DNA of 57,977 nucleotides from an uncultured Prevotella sp. (GTDB taxonomy: Bacteria; Bacteroidota; Bacteroidia; Bacteroidales; Bacteroidaceae): NCBI GenBank assembly GCA_900546345.1, contig URCI01000013.1:1-57977 (forward strand), in the 5' to 3' direction. Shown here piece by piece: positions 1 through 8,541 of this stretch. Both the position numbers and the translations under genes were made by a program. Below the pieces are notes generated by a model. The model worked only from the letters and a program-made list of their open reading frames with translations, searched no databases and was not told the DNA's origin. Numbering within the stretch: the stretch's first letter is position 1; each line of letters opens with the position of its first letter.

Positions 1-75
1 GAAAGACCTTACCCGAAAAATTGGATAGAATTATGAGCACAGACTTGACACCCTAATTTCAAGGTAATGCAATAG

Positions 76-495
76 TTATTTAGTCCATGCCTTAATATCA
101 TCCCATACCTTATCGGTGATGTTGCTGATAGTCTCCTTTGAGGTCCTGCTGTCATTGTTCTCCTCAATGAAGTCACTGATCTGCTGCAGGCTTTGACCAC
201 TTGCGTAAAGGCTGATAATCTTGTCAGAAAGTCCCTCGGCAAGAATGGTCTGACGCTTCTTTACCGTTTCGGGTTCAAAACTACCGTCGCGGTCGCGAGG
301 TGTCTCTGTCTCTACAGGGCCATATTCAGTCTGAAGTTGCTTGCACATCTTACCATTACGACGATTACCACTCTCAGGCTTCGTTGCCTCAAGATGGCCC
401 TGCATCTCACCCTCCAGAGCAGCGTTTAGGAAATCTTCTAATACTTGATGGAATGCACCATCCTTACCAAACAGGGGCTGGCCTGACTTGACCAA
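76..495 (-). pseudogene. IS256-family (mutator-type) transposase, N-terminal fragment
   Basis: The 139-residue reading frame looks like the N-terminal part of an IS256/MULE-type transposase. It has a segment rich in ALEGEMQGHLEATK, then a basic RRNGK stretch, a TETPRDRDGSFEP segment, and an HTH-like ISLYASGQSLQQISDFIEE region, ending near DKVWDDIKAW. Full-length members of this family are about 400 residues and carry a DDE catalytic core after this point. Here the frame stops right after the N-terminal domain, so the catalytic core is gone and the element cannot transpose on its own. The frame opens at a TTG. An inverted-repeat-like end (about 525-551) lies just upstream. Family assignment is from motif memory; the truncation is read directly. 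Confidence 0.75.
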
Positions 496-524
496 TAGTT
501 AATTTTATTGTCTTAGTCTATGAC

Positions 525-551
525 ACAGTTTAGATGACACCCTCAGTTTCA
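525..551. repeat. Probable terminal repeat of the truncated IS256-like element
   Basis: The stretch with TGACACAGTTTAGATGACAC followed by CCTC sits just upstream of the transposase fragment, where an IS end is expected. A diverged copy in the same orientation (ATGAGCACAG, then TTGACACCCT) occurs at about 34-57. Because the two are direct rather than inverted, the left one is not the partner end of this copy and may be the edge of a second, overlapping element. Confidence 0.45.
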
Positions 552-568
552 ATCAATAAGGGAAATGC

Positions 569-599
569 TTTGTCATCTCGATCTTTTTCATTACCTTTG
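569..599 (+). promoter_or_regulatory. Bacteroidetes-type promoter for the BCCT-nhaA-DUF389 operon
   Basis: A -33 TTTG (569-572) is followed after exactly 19 bases by a -7 TACCTTTG (592-599), matching the phylum consensus. The predicted start gives a leader of about 85 nt before the ATG at 690. The promoter lies just right of the IS end. Confidence 0.8.
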
Positions 600-689
600 T
601 AGCCGTAGGCAGGTGAAGGCTTTTGTCATCTGCCGCGGATCTTCTCCGTTCTGACAGCTTTTCTCATCTTTAATTTATTTATTAAGATT

Positions 690-2693
690 ATGCTAAAGAA
701 AATCATACATAACACCACTTTTACCCGTAATGTAGCTCTCCCAGGCATCATCGTTCTGGTGTTGCTCTCGTTGCTCTCTGCGGTATTTCCTTTAAGAGTC
801 AACAATTGGCTGACTTTTGTACAGTCGTTTATCTACAAGAATCTCAGCTGGGTGTATATTCTGCTCGTTTCTTTCTTTGTCATCTTCTTGTTGGCTATCG
901 CCTTCAGCAAGTTGGGCAACATCCGCTTAGGGGCCGACAACTCCGAACCACAATATAGTTTTTTTTCCTGGATTGCCATGCTCTTTGCCGCCGGCATGGG
1001 TATCGGTCTGATGTATTTTGGCGTGTCGGAACCCATGTCACACTATGTCTATCCTGCACTGCCCACGATTGTCAACAAAGCCAAGGACGCGCAGTTAGCC
1101 ACCTTCTTCCACTGGGGTATCCACGCATGGTCGATCTTTGCCTTGGCAGGTCTCATCTTGGCTTACTTCTCGTTCCGCTACAAACTGCCGCTGAGCATCC
1201 GCAGCGGCTTGTACCCCATATTGAAGGAGCGTATCTATGGACCTATCGGTGATGTGGTGGATGTCTTCGCCCTGGTGAGCACCTTCTTTGGCATCACCAC
1301 CTCCATGGGCTTTGGTGTGCAGCAGGTCAACGCGGGGCTGGTACATTTAGGCATCCTCCACAGCTCGAGTTTTCTCTTTCAGTGCGTCATCGTGACGGTG
1401 TTCTGTGCCTTGTCCGTGCTGTCGGCCGTAGCCGGCGTGAACAAAGGCGTGCGGCGACTTAGCGAGCTGAACCTCGGCACGGCCATCCTGCTGTTGGTCT
1501 TCATGTTGCTGTTGGGCCCGACGACGTTCTTGCTGAGCGCATTCTCCGAGGGCATCGGCAACTACATCGAGAGCTTTGCCAGCCTGACGTTCAACACCTT
1601 TGCCTTTGAGAAGGCCGGACGCGGATGGTTTACCAGTTGGACCGTGATGTTCTGGGCATGGTGGATATCGTGGGCACCCTTTGTGGGGCTGTTCATTGCG
1701 CGCATCTCCAAGGGACGCACCATCCGCGAATATATCCTGGCCGTGATGCTCGTTCCCTCACTGTTTATCTTCCTGTGGATGACCGTCTTTGGCAACGGTG
1801 CCATTTGGATTGACCGCAACGTGGTGCATGGTGCACTCTCAGCTCTGGTGCGCCAGCCCGACATCCTGCTGTTCTCGTTCTTCGAGAGCTTCCCCTTTGC
1901 CAAAGGCCTCTGCGCGCTGGCCTTGGTGATGATTGCCATCTTCTTTGTCACTTCTGCCGACTCCGGCATCTTAGTGATGAACAGCATTTCCACGGGCAAC
2001 AATCCGCAATCTCCCAAGTGGCAAAACGCTTTCTGGGGACTGCTGATGGCAGTAATCACCATGACACTGGTCTATGCCGGCGGGCTCAACTCCCTGCAGA
2101 CGATGACGCTGATCTCGGCCCTGCCCTTCGGTCTGATTCTCCTGATTCTGTGCTTCTGTCTGCTCAAAGCCTTGCGCACCGACGAGTTCTACAACTCCAC
2201 CCACCTGCCCTATGGCAGCCGAAACTGGGATGGTGCCCACTGGCGCAAGCGGTTGGAGCAGATCGTCACCTTCTCACAGAAAGAGGACATCCGCCGCTTC
2301 TTCCTCGAAAAAGTGGAGCCGGCGTTCAGCGAACTGCAAACAGAACTGGAGAAATATGGCATACAGTCAGAAATTCTCAAGGGCAAGAACGGCCCGCTCT
2401 CCATAGAGCTCTCCGTTCCGCACGTACAAATACGCAACTTCCGTTATGGCGTGACCGCAGAGAAGCGGGTGCTCTCCGACTATCTCGTCGATGAGGACAA
2501 CACCCCTGACGCCGACAACGGCACACAATACATTCCTGTGACCTACTATTCCGACGGACGCACGGGCAACGACATACAATATCTCAGCAAGGATGAGATC
2601 ATCGCCGACGTGCTCAGGGAGTATGGCAGATACATCAGCTCGATCAGTGACAACAGAAACGCCATGGTCTTTATCGACAAGAAACCACTGTGA
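690..2693 (+). CDS. BCCT-family betaine/choline/carnitine transporter (BetT-like)
   Basis: A 667-residue integral membrane protein of the betaine/choline/carnitine transporter family, which imports quaternary-ammonium osmolytes using an ion gradient. Visible family marks are the glycine-rich AGMGIGLMYFGVSEPMSHY in the early helices, FHWGIHAWSIFALAGLILAY, and the signature FWAWWISWAPFVGLFIARIS near residue 320. There are about 12 hydrophobic helices up to about residue 490. A long soluble C-terminus of about 170 residues follows, as in BetT (about 677 aa), where this tail takes part in osmotic regulation. It leads an apparent operon with nhaA (46-nt gap) and a DUF389 gene, suggesting a shared role in salt and osmotic stress. 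Substrate and coupling ion cannot be decided here. Confidence 0.93.
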   Translation: MLKKIIHNTTFTRNVALPGIIVLVLLSLLSAVFPLRVNNWLTFVQSFIYKNLSWVYILLVSFFVIFLLAIAFSKLGNIRLGADNSEPQYSFFSWIAMLFAAGMGIGLMYFGVSEPMSHYVYPALPTIVNKAKDAQLATFFHWGIHAWSIFALAGLILAYFSFRYKLPLSIRSGLYPILKERIYGPIGDVVDVFALVSTFFGITTSMGFGVQQVNAGLVHLGILHSSSFLFQCVIVTVFCALSVLSAVAGVNKGVRRLSELNLGTAILLLVFMLLLGPTTFLLSAFSEGIGNYIESFASLTFNTFAFEKAGRGWFTSWTVMFWAWWISWAPFVGLFIARISKGRTIREYILAVMLVPSLFIFLWMTVFGNGAIWIDRNVVHGALSALVRQPDILLFSFFESFPFAKGLCALALVMIAIFFVTSADSGILVMNSISTGNNPQSPKWQNAFWGLLMAVITMTLVYAGGLNSLQTMTLISALPFGLILLILCFCLLKALRTDEFYNSTHLPYGSRNWDGAHWRKRLEQIVTFSQKEDIRRFFLEKVEPAFSELQTELEKYGIQSEILKGKNGPLSIELSVPHVQIRNFRYGVTAEKRVLSDYLVDEDNTPDADNGTQYIPVTYYSDGRTGNDIQYLSKDEIIADVLREYGRYISSISDNRNAMVFIDKKPL

Positions 2694-2739
2694 TGTAGGA
2701 CTGCGCAGAAAACATTATTTCATTTGCAACCCCTTAGTT

Positions 2740-4056
2740 ATGATACATTATCAACAAAAGATACGGCAACAGATAGTCCTGCCTGCCATGCAGTTCATCA
2801 ATCAGGAGAAGTCCGGCGGCATCGTCTTGGGACTAGCCGTGGTGCTGGCACTCGTGCTGGCCAACAGCCCGCTAAGATTTGACTATGCCCACTTTCTCCA
2901 CCACCATTTCGGTTTTGTCGTGGACGGCCAACCCTGCCTCAACTTCACGCTTGAGCACTGGATCAACGACGGCCTGATGTCGATGTTCTTCTTTGTCGTA
3001 GGACTGGAGCTCAAGCGGGAGTTCATCGGTGGCGAGCTGCGCGACCTGCGCAAGGTCACGCTCCCCGTGGCTGCCGCCATCATGGGCATGGTCTTCCCGG
3101 CAATCATCTATCTTGTCTTCAACGGCGGTACCCCGGTGGCACACGGATGGGGAATCCCCATGGCCACTGACATTGCCTTTGCCTTGGCGGTGGTCTATCT
3201 CTTGGGTGACCGCGTACCAGTGTCGGCGAAGGTGTTTCTCACCACGCTGGCCATTGTCGACGACTTGGGCTCTGTGCTCGTCATCGCCCTGTTCTATACT
3301 TCGCAGCTCTCGATGGGCAACGTGCTCGTGGGTCTGGCCTTCTTAGCCGTGATGTTTGTGGGCAACAAGATGGGCGTGAAGTCGATCTGGTTCTACGGCA
3401 TCTTGGGCATTGGCGGTGTATGGACGGCCTTTCTGCTTTCCGGCATCCATGCCACGATAGCCGCCGTGCTCTCTGCCATGGTCATCCCCGCCGATTCACG
3501 TATCAGCGAAGACTCGTTTGTGGCCCGCATGCGGAAGCTCACTCGCCGCTTCGACAAAGCGGAAACCAACGACGTGAGAACGTTGGAACCCGACCAGGTT
3601 GAGATCATCGCCCGCGTGAAGACCGATGCCAACCAGGCTCTGCCGCCCCTGCAGCGCCTTGAGCACAGCCTCCATCCCTTCGTGTCGTTCTTCGTCATGC
3701 CCGTCTTTGCACTGGGCAACGCGGGCGTGTCGTTTGTCGACATGGATCTGGCGCAGCTCTTCGACAACCACATCGCCGTGGGCGTGATGCTGGGCCTGCT
3801 TGCCGGCAAACCCCTTGGTATCCTCTCCTCAGTGTGGCTGATGGAACGGCTGGGGCTGGGCCGACGCAGCAAACAACTCACCTGGCGGCGACTCACCGGG
3901 CTGGGCTTCCTGGCTTCCATAGGATTCACCATGTCGATGTTTGTCACTACGCTGGCCTTCAACTCAACCGAAGCTTATAGCCAGGCCAAGGTCGGCATCT
4001 TCGCCGCCTCGATTCTCGGCGGCATCATCGGCTACAGAATACTCTCACGGAGATAA
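2740..4056 (+). CDS. nhaA: Na+/H+ antiporter NhaA
   Basis: NhaA exports Na+ or Li+ in exchange for protons across the inner membrane, controlling cytoplasmic pH and sodium. The 438-residue protein shows FVVGLELKREFIGGELRDLR, the discontinuous-helix motif PMATDIAFALAVVYLLGDRV, and the paired aspartates in LAIVDDLGSVLVIALFY that bind the transported ion. The conserved FALGNAGV lies near residue 325. The ATG at 2740 (MIHYQQKIRQQ) was chosen because the frame is open further upstream only through the end of the BCCT gene and those residues do not look like NhaA. Most other family members start at the same place. It is co-directional with the BCCT gene and the DUF389 gene 33 nt downstream. Confidence 0.95.
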   Translation: MIHYQQKIRQQIVLPAMQFINQEKSGGIVLGLAVVLALVLANSPLRFDYAHFLHHHFGFVVDGQPCLNFTLEHWINDGLMSMFFFVVGLELKREFIGGELRDLRKVTLPVAAAIMGMVFPAIIYLVFNGGTPVAHGWGIPMATDIAFALAVVYLLGDRVPVSAKVFLTTLAIVDDLGSVLVIALFYTSQLSMGNVLVGLAFLAVMFVGNKMGVKSIWFYGILGIGGVWTAFLLSGIHATIAAVLSAMVIPADSRISEDSFVARMRKLTRRFDKAETNDVRTLEPDQVEIIARVKTDANQALPPLQRLEHSLHPFVSFFVMPVFALGNAGVSFVDMDLAQLFDNHIAVGVMLGLLAGKPLGILSSVWLMERLGLGRRSKQLTWRRLTGLGFLASIGFTMSMFVTTLAFNSTEAYSQAKVGIFAASILGGIIGYRILSRR

Positions 4057-4089
4057 TCAATACCTTATAATATATATACACTCTTAGCT

Positions 4090-5439
4090 ATGGAACAGCA
4101 GCAACCTAAAACACTGTGGCAAGTCGTGAAAGGTTATTTCAACGTCATGCCCGACAAAGAGAACGAAGTCGACACCGTGAGCCAGATCAGCAGTGGGGTC
4201 ACCTTTCATGGTGCCAACCTTTGGGTGCTCATCTTTGCCATCTTCATTGCCTCGTTAGGACTGAATGTCAACTCTACGGCCGTCATCATCGGTGCCATGC
4301 TCATCTCACCGCTCATGGGACCTATCATCGGCATGGGACTCGCTGTGGGCATCAGCGATCTGGAACTGCTCAAGCGGTCGGCAAAAAACTATCTCGTCGC
4401 CACCGTCATCAGTGTGCTCACGGCTACAGTCTATTTCCTGCTGACACCCTTGAACGAGGCACAGTCCGAGCTTCTTGCCCGTACCTCTCCCACGCTCTAC
4501 GACGTGCTGATCGCGCTTTGTGGCGGTGCGGCAGGCATTCTGGCACTCTCAACAAAGGGCAAGGGCAATGTCATCCCCGGCGTAGCCATCGCCACAGCCC
4601 TCATGCCGCCTCTCTGCACGGCAGGCTACGGGCTTGCCATGGGCAAGGCTTCTTTCTTCTTCGGCGCTTTCTATCTGTTTTTCATCAACACGGTGTTCAT
4701 CTCGCTGGCCACCTATCTCGGCGTGCGCATGATGCATTTCAGGAGAAAGCAATTTGTCAATGCCGAGAGACTGAAGGTCGTCAACCGATATATCCTGGGC
4801 GTGGTGATGCTCACGATGCTGCCTGCCGGATACATGACAGTAGGCATCATTGGAAAGAGTGTCACGGAAAACAACATCCGCAAGTTTGTCAAGAACGAGT
4901 GTTCGTTCCCCGGCACGCAGATCATCTCACAGTCGACCAACGAGAAGTCGAAGACACTCAACTTGGTGGCTGTCGGCAAGTCCATCAGCAGCCAGCAGAT
5001 CAGCCGTGCACGAACCATGATGGGCGAATACCAACTCGATGACTACCGTCTGAACATCATCCAAGGTTCACAATCTGACAGCATACTGCTCAGCCAGGTA
5101 CTCGCCTCGGCCAACACCACCACGGAAGTCAGCAAACAGAAGATGGTGGAGCAGAGCACGCGCATACAAGAGTTGGAGAAGCGTCTCGAAGGTTATGAGC
5201 ACTATGCTTCCTTAGGAGCAGAGATTGGCAAAGAGACCCGCACGGTATGGCCGGGAGTGACGGCTGTCAGTGTCTCGCGGGTTGCTGACTGGAAGACCGA
5301 CTCGACCAAGGTCTCGCACTATGTCATGGCGGTGGTCAGCACTCAGCGCGTACTCAATACCAGTGAGCGCGCCCGTATGCAATCGTGGCTGAAGGAGCGC
5401 ACCCATGCCGACAGTCTGCGGCTGATAGTGACACGATAG
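4090..5439 (+). CDS. DUF389 (TIGR00341-like) membrane protein
   Basis: A 449-residue membrane protein of the DUF389 family, whose function is not established. The hallmark core is visible: IFAIFIASLGLNVNSTAVII, then GAMLISPLMGPIIGMGLAVG, and later GVAIATALMPPLCTAGYGLA, with about six to seven hydrophobic helices in residues 45-270. A soluble region of about 180 residues follows, including a short coiled-coil-like stretch around QKMVEQSTRIQELEKRLEGY. Bacteroidetes members commonly carry this extra C-terminal domain. It is the third gene of the BCCT-nhaA unit, so an ion- or osmolyte-related role is plausible but is inferred from context only. Confidence 0.88.
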   Translation: MEQQQPKTLWQVVKGYFNVMPDKENEVDTVSQISSGVTFHGANLWVLIFAIFIASLGLNVNSTAVIIGAMLISPLMGPIIGMGLAVGISDLELLKRSAKNYLVATVISVLTATVYFLLTPLNEAQSELLARTSPTLYDVLIALCGGAAGILALSTKGKGNVIPGVAIATALMPPLCTAGYGLAMGKASFFFGAFYLFFINTVFISLATYLGVRMMHFRRKQFVNAERLKVVNRYILGVVMLTMLPAGYMTVGIIGKSVTENNIRKFVKNECSFPGTQIISQSTNEKSKTLNLVAVGKSISSQQISRARTMMGEYQLDDYRLNIIQGSQSDSILLSQVLASANTTTEVSKQKMVEQSTRIQELEKRLEGYEHYASLGAEIGKETRTVWPGVTAVSVSRVADWKTDSTKVSHYVMAVVSTQRVLNTSERARMQSWLKERTHADSLRLIVTR

Positions 5440-5459
5440 TTATATCTCATACGATAAAC

Positions 5460-5944
5460 ATGAAGTCAATATTTACATCCTTTGTCAACCGGCCTAACAG
5501 CAAGTCAACAGATCCCTCCGACTGCTTTTTAGGCCGGTCGATACCCAGCTATGTAGTGTTTATTGCTGTGTTTTTGACTTATTATATTGTCTTTCAGTCG
5601 TTCTATAATTTCATTGAGAGCAAGGATCTCTGGCCCTATTACAATTTTACAGACTTTGTCATCTCCACCATCGTCAACATGGTGCCCACTCTGATCACCT
5701 TTGGGTACAACTATGCGATAGTATTCCCACCAATCAAAGATTGTCCCCCGTGAAGAAGTTGGCCGCAGATTTCTTCTGCTCTATGCTCAGTCTTGTCGCA
5801 CTCAATTTCCTCTTTATTGGTGTGATGCTGATTGTCAATCCGGAGTACAGCCACGTGAGTTGGCATAGTGCTATTTTTAACAACCTTTTCATCTTAGCAG
5901 GCAGCGACATCTATTCTAAATTCATCGAACTCACGTTACAATAG
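5460..5944 (+). pseudogene. Frameshifted, truncated membrane domain resembling a LytS/YehU-type sensor kinase N-terminus
   Basis: An ATG at 5460 opens a frame (MKSIFTSFVNRPNSK) with two hydrophobic helices and reaches a stop at about 5753 after FPPIKDCPP. Shifting by one base near 5738-5742 restores a continuous protein, with LSPVKKLAADFFCSMLSLVA and two more helices up to 5944. Read together this is about 160 residues with four helices. It is like the membrane part of Bacteroidetes LytTR-system histidine kinases, but the kinase domain is absent. A single-base deletion explains the break; programmed frameshifting or two small proteins are less likely. It begins 20 nt after the DUF389 gene. 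The resemblance to sensor kinases is from memory and should be treated as tentative. Confidence 0.55.
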
Positions 5945-5977
5945 TTCACGTATCACTCTCTTTTATTTACAAAACAT

Positions 5978-6100
5978 CTCATCTTTTCCATGAGCTTGCT
6001 CCACATATGCCTTCATTTGCAAGGCTGATTTTTGCGTTAATGCATGTTAACGCTAATTAGGCTTAGCGATTTCAAAAAATCGCTGTTGCATAGAAGCAAA
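5978..6100 (+). repeat. Structured intergenic repeat, copy A
   Basis: The core at 6034-6083 consists of three consecutive hairpins: CGTTAA/TTAACG, CGCTAA/TTAGCG and GCGATTT/AAATCGC. Neighbouring hairpins share bases, so they are mutually exclusive. Similarity to copy B extends leftward through AGCTTGCT and GCCTTC. Copy B at 6455-6565 is the reverse complement with compensating changes. Confidence 0.7.
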
Positions 6101-6354
6101 TTCTCATAAAGAACATCTTTACAAGCAAAGCCGCCTGACAAAGAATATTTTTTTTACATATTACAAATCATGAAGTTGTACGTTTCTATCTTCGATACGA
6201 TGAACGTCTTCGATTGTGATAGTTTATTCTTATTGGTTATTGAAGGGAGTAGATACCGAACAGCTATATATGATAGAGCTGTCCCATATAGAGACAGGGG
6301 ACGACTGGGACATGTGGGACAGTGATGTTGTGACGGAACAGGCTAATCAACAAG

Positions 6355-6391
6355 AAAAGGCAAGGCCTTGTAATGAACCTTGCCCTTTCTT
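6355..6391. terminator. Terminator-like hairpin
   Basis: AAAGGCAAGG (6356-6365) pairs with CCTTGCCCTTT (6378-6388) around a 12-nt loop, with short T-rich tails on both strands. It may be bidirectional. No clear gene ends here, so what it serves is unknown. Confidence 0.45.
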
Positions 6392-6454
6392 GATGTAAAC
6401 TATTCTTCCAACTGATAAACTTGCTTATCTCGCAGCATCTTCCACGATTCAGCC

Positions 6455-6565
6455 CTAAAGCGACCGCCGATTTGCAAAATCGGTAAGCCTAATTACCGTT
6501 AACTTACATTAACGGGGTTTTCAACCCATACGGAAGGCTTGGAATGAAGCAAGCTAAGATGGGGG
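6455..6565 (-). repeat. Structured intergenic repeat, copy B (inverted)
   Basis: Read on the minus strand, the core is CGTTAA/TTAACG, CGGTAA/TTACCG and CCGATTT/AAATCGG. Relative to copy A, the variable G-C pairs are swapped on both sides of each stem, so pairing is kept. Flanking similarity reaches through GCCTTC and AGCTTGCT toward about 6560. Confidence 0.7.
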
Positions 6566-6623
6566 AAGCGACACAGATTTGTAAAGAAATCTGAAGCATA
6601 AAGATAGAATAGAAGCGCATATG

Positions 6624-7322
6624 TTAGGGAGATCTCGCTTTCTCCTTTAGAGCCACTACAAGCCAGTCGCCTATGTCTATCTTGGCTTCACGCTCAGCAG
6701 CTGATGACTGGCGTTCGAGCAAATCACATACGATTACACGTTTAGGTAAGAAGAATCTTCTTGACTTTTCATTCCATTCATCGTAGGCATCCACATCAGG
6801 GAAGACTATCACCGTACGATTGCAGAGGGCAACCATCGTCTCCGGTTTGAAGTTTGCCTTGCCACCGACCGCCACCCAGACATAGTTGGGGAAGACGAGA
6901 GAACCAAGCAATGCAGTCTTTTCAGATTCAACGAGAGCTACTACCTTTCTTATGTCATCGCTTCTAAGCAGATGCTCGCCAAAGAGGCACTGACTAACAG
7001 AAAAGTCCTCCGGTAACAGTCCTTTTCGTCGAAGTCGGGAGTGGACCCAATCAGCAGCCAGTCCGGTTTTGACTCTATGCCCGGTATTTCTGTCATAGTG
7101 CATAATTTTTCCCGTCCGGACATTGCCATTGAAGTCCAACTGCCAATAGATGATACCTCCGTCGCGGGTTGAACCGATGAGATAACGACAAAGCAGGCAT
7201 TCAAGCTCTGCCACACTAACATGACAACTCTCTCGAAGGAAACGGAAGAAATCATTTTCCATACTCCATGAACTGACTACATAGTCAAAGGGAAGGTAGT
7301 GGATTATCTCAGAATGGCACAT
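6624..7322 (-). CDS. DUF6371-like / toprim-fold protein of an integrative element
   Basis: The protein has 232 residues from the ATG at 7322. That start was chosen because GGAGGTGAAG directly precedes it and it overlaps the upstream ATPase gene by only 14 nt; an ATG at 7355 gives a longer overlap. Visible features are an early YWQLDFNGNVRTGKIMHYD block, the segment LVESEKTALLGSLVFPNYVW, and VIVFPDVDAYDEW. This is the arrangement of toprim-like folds in primase-type proteins: a glutamate in an ESEKTA motif followed by a PDxD-like motif. It resembles DUF6371 proteins found beside RepA-like ATPases in Bacteroidales mobile elements. A role in element replication is inferred. It is the last gene of the element's second operon. 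Confidence 0.7.
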   Translation of the reverse strand: MCHSEIIHYLPFDYVVSSWSMENDFFRFLRESCHVSVAELECLLCRYLIGSTRDGGIIYWQLDFNGNVRTGKIMHYDRNTGHRVKTGLAADWVHSRLRRKGLLPEDFSVSQCLFGEHLLRSDDIRKVVALVESEKTALLGSLVFPNYVWVAVGGKANFKPETMVALCNRTVIVFPDVDAYDEWNEKSRRFFLPKRVIVCDLLERQSSAAEREAKIDIGDWLVVALKEKARSP

Positions 7323-8541
7323 CTTCACCTCCTTCCGTAGTAGAGTCAAGGACAAGGCTGTTGTCGCTGCACTCCAGCAATGACTGTCCTATGCGCTGTC
7401 CCAGTTGTCCCTGCTGTCCCGTGTCTCCTGCTGGGACATCTTTCTTTGAACCGTCACAAACTTCCTGTCTGATACGTCCAACGGCTGATTTCGATATGCC
7501 GAGTTCACGACTGATGTCACGAACGGACCATCCTTTACCCACACGTTTTTTTACCTCCATTTTCAGTTCCTCCCGATTTAGCTCTTTCAGATGTTCATGC
7601 TCAGGCGAGTCGTGGAGATAGACAAAGTGCAGAAGCGCACCATCCTTCTCTATGCGATATACTCTCACGTTGTCCGTTCCATATTGAATTCCACAATTGC
7701 GCACTTTAATCTGTTTGAGGTATCGGAAGCTAGTTCCTTGCGCACTGGTACCGAGGGCAAAGCAACTGTCGATGAAGTTGAACAGTTTCTTCGATCCCGC
7801 TAAGTCGTTCTGCGTGATCACCCGACTCATGTCACGTTTTGGCGTATGGGCTATGATGAGGATGGAGAAGCCGTATTTGTTCTTCAAAGTCCTGAGATTT
7901 TGGACCAGCTTGGCTGCATCATCACCTTTCTCCATCTGCATGCACAGGATGGAGATATTGTCGATGATGATGATGTTAGCCTCACAGGCAACTGCCGCCT
8001 TTTCAATATCTCTAATTACGGCCTCCTCGAAAGGTAAGTTGAGGTTGGCAAGATTGTCGGGATCCAATGACACACGATAAAGTGTTGCCGGAAAATGATG
8101 CAAGTTGCCTTGACTGTCGGTATAGCGCAGTTGAAACTGCTTGTCAGAAAGTTCAAAATCAAAGTACAGCACCCTATAGTTCTTTGCTATGTCCTCAGCA
8201 ATCTGTACAGCAAGAATGCTTTTGCCTGCATTAGAGTCAGCAAAGAGGCATCCTATCTCCCCTTCAAACCAAAATGGACCGAACAACTCCTTCGGGTTGC
8301 TCCGCAGGCTGGCCTCGCTCATAGCCTGATTAACGCTCTTAATGGACAATACTCCCACGTTGGAAGGTATGCCATCAGCATTTTGCTGGGCTCTCCCCAA
8401 CTCTATGCCAAGCATCTTCACACGGTTTGCTGACAATGAGGAAGGAGAAGGAGCCTCGACCTTCTCATGCTTTACGACATATTCTACGTATCGCTTGCTA
8501 TCCAAGTCGTAGAGGCCATTGATGCAGTTTCTTAAGTTCAT
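7309..8541 (-). CDS. RepA/RecA-like AAA ATPase (element replication protein)
   Basis: A 410-residue ATPase. The Walker A motif is in CLFADSNAGKSILAVQIAED near residue 95, followed by VLYFDFELSD and a hydrophobic strand ending in acidic residues, IIIIDNISILCMQ (Walker B). Then comes ILIIAHTPKRD, typical of the RecA-fold RepA/DnaB-like AAA_25 group. The C-terminal third contains a helix-turn-helix, GWSVRDISRELGISKSAVGR, near residue 345. Together these suggest a DNA-binding helicase-like replication or regulatory ATPase of a mobile element. Its ATG overlaps the stop of the upstream HTH gene (ATGA at 8538-8541), and its end overlaps the DUF6371-like gene, so the three are translated as one unit. 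Exact role not proven. Confidence 0.82.
   Translation of the reverse strand: MNLRNCINGLYDLDSKRYVEYVVKHEKVEAPSPSSLSANRVKMLGIELGRAQQNADGIPSNVGVLSIKSVNQAMSEASLRSNPKELFGPFWFEGEIGCLFADSNAGKSILAVQIAEDIAKNYRVLYFDFELSDKQFQLRYTDSQGNLHHFPATLYRVSLDPDNLANLNLPFEEAVIRDIEKAAVACEANIIIIDNISILCMQMEKGDDAAKLVQNLRTLKNKYGFSILIIAHTPKRDMSRVITQNDLAGSKKLFNFIDSCFALGTSAQGTSFRYLKQIKVRNCGIQYGTDNVRVYRIEKDGALLHFVYLHDSPEHEHLKELNREELKMEVKKRVGKGWSVRDISRELGISKSAVGRIRQEVCDGSKKDVPAGDTGQQGQLGQRIGQSLLECSDNSLVLDSTTEGGEDVPF

Larger units (their letters stand above)
5945..6623. other. Non-coding stretch with an inverted pair of structured repeats
   Basis: No convincing gene lies here. The region holds two inverted copies of a hairpin-rich repeat (about 5978-6100 and 6455-6565), a short unconvincing reading frame (6216-6398), and a terminator-like hairpin at 6355-6391. 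The right part adjoins the end of the integrative element's last gene. A small hairpin CAGATTT/AAATCTG lies near 6573-6592 without a T-run. Confidence 0.6.

Noticed and set aside
2593..2739. Longer N-terminus for NhaA
   Set aside because: The added 49 residues overlap the BCCT gene and do not look like NhaA; the ATG at 2740 matches the family start.
6216..6398. 60-codon ORF between the two structured repeats
   Set aside because: It runs through the terminator-like hairpin at its end, has no promoter box and no recognisable motif.
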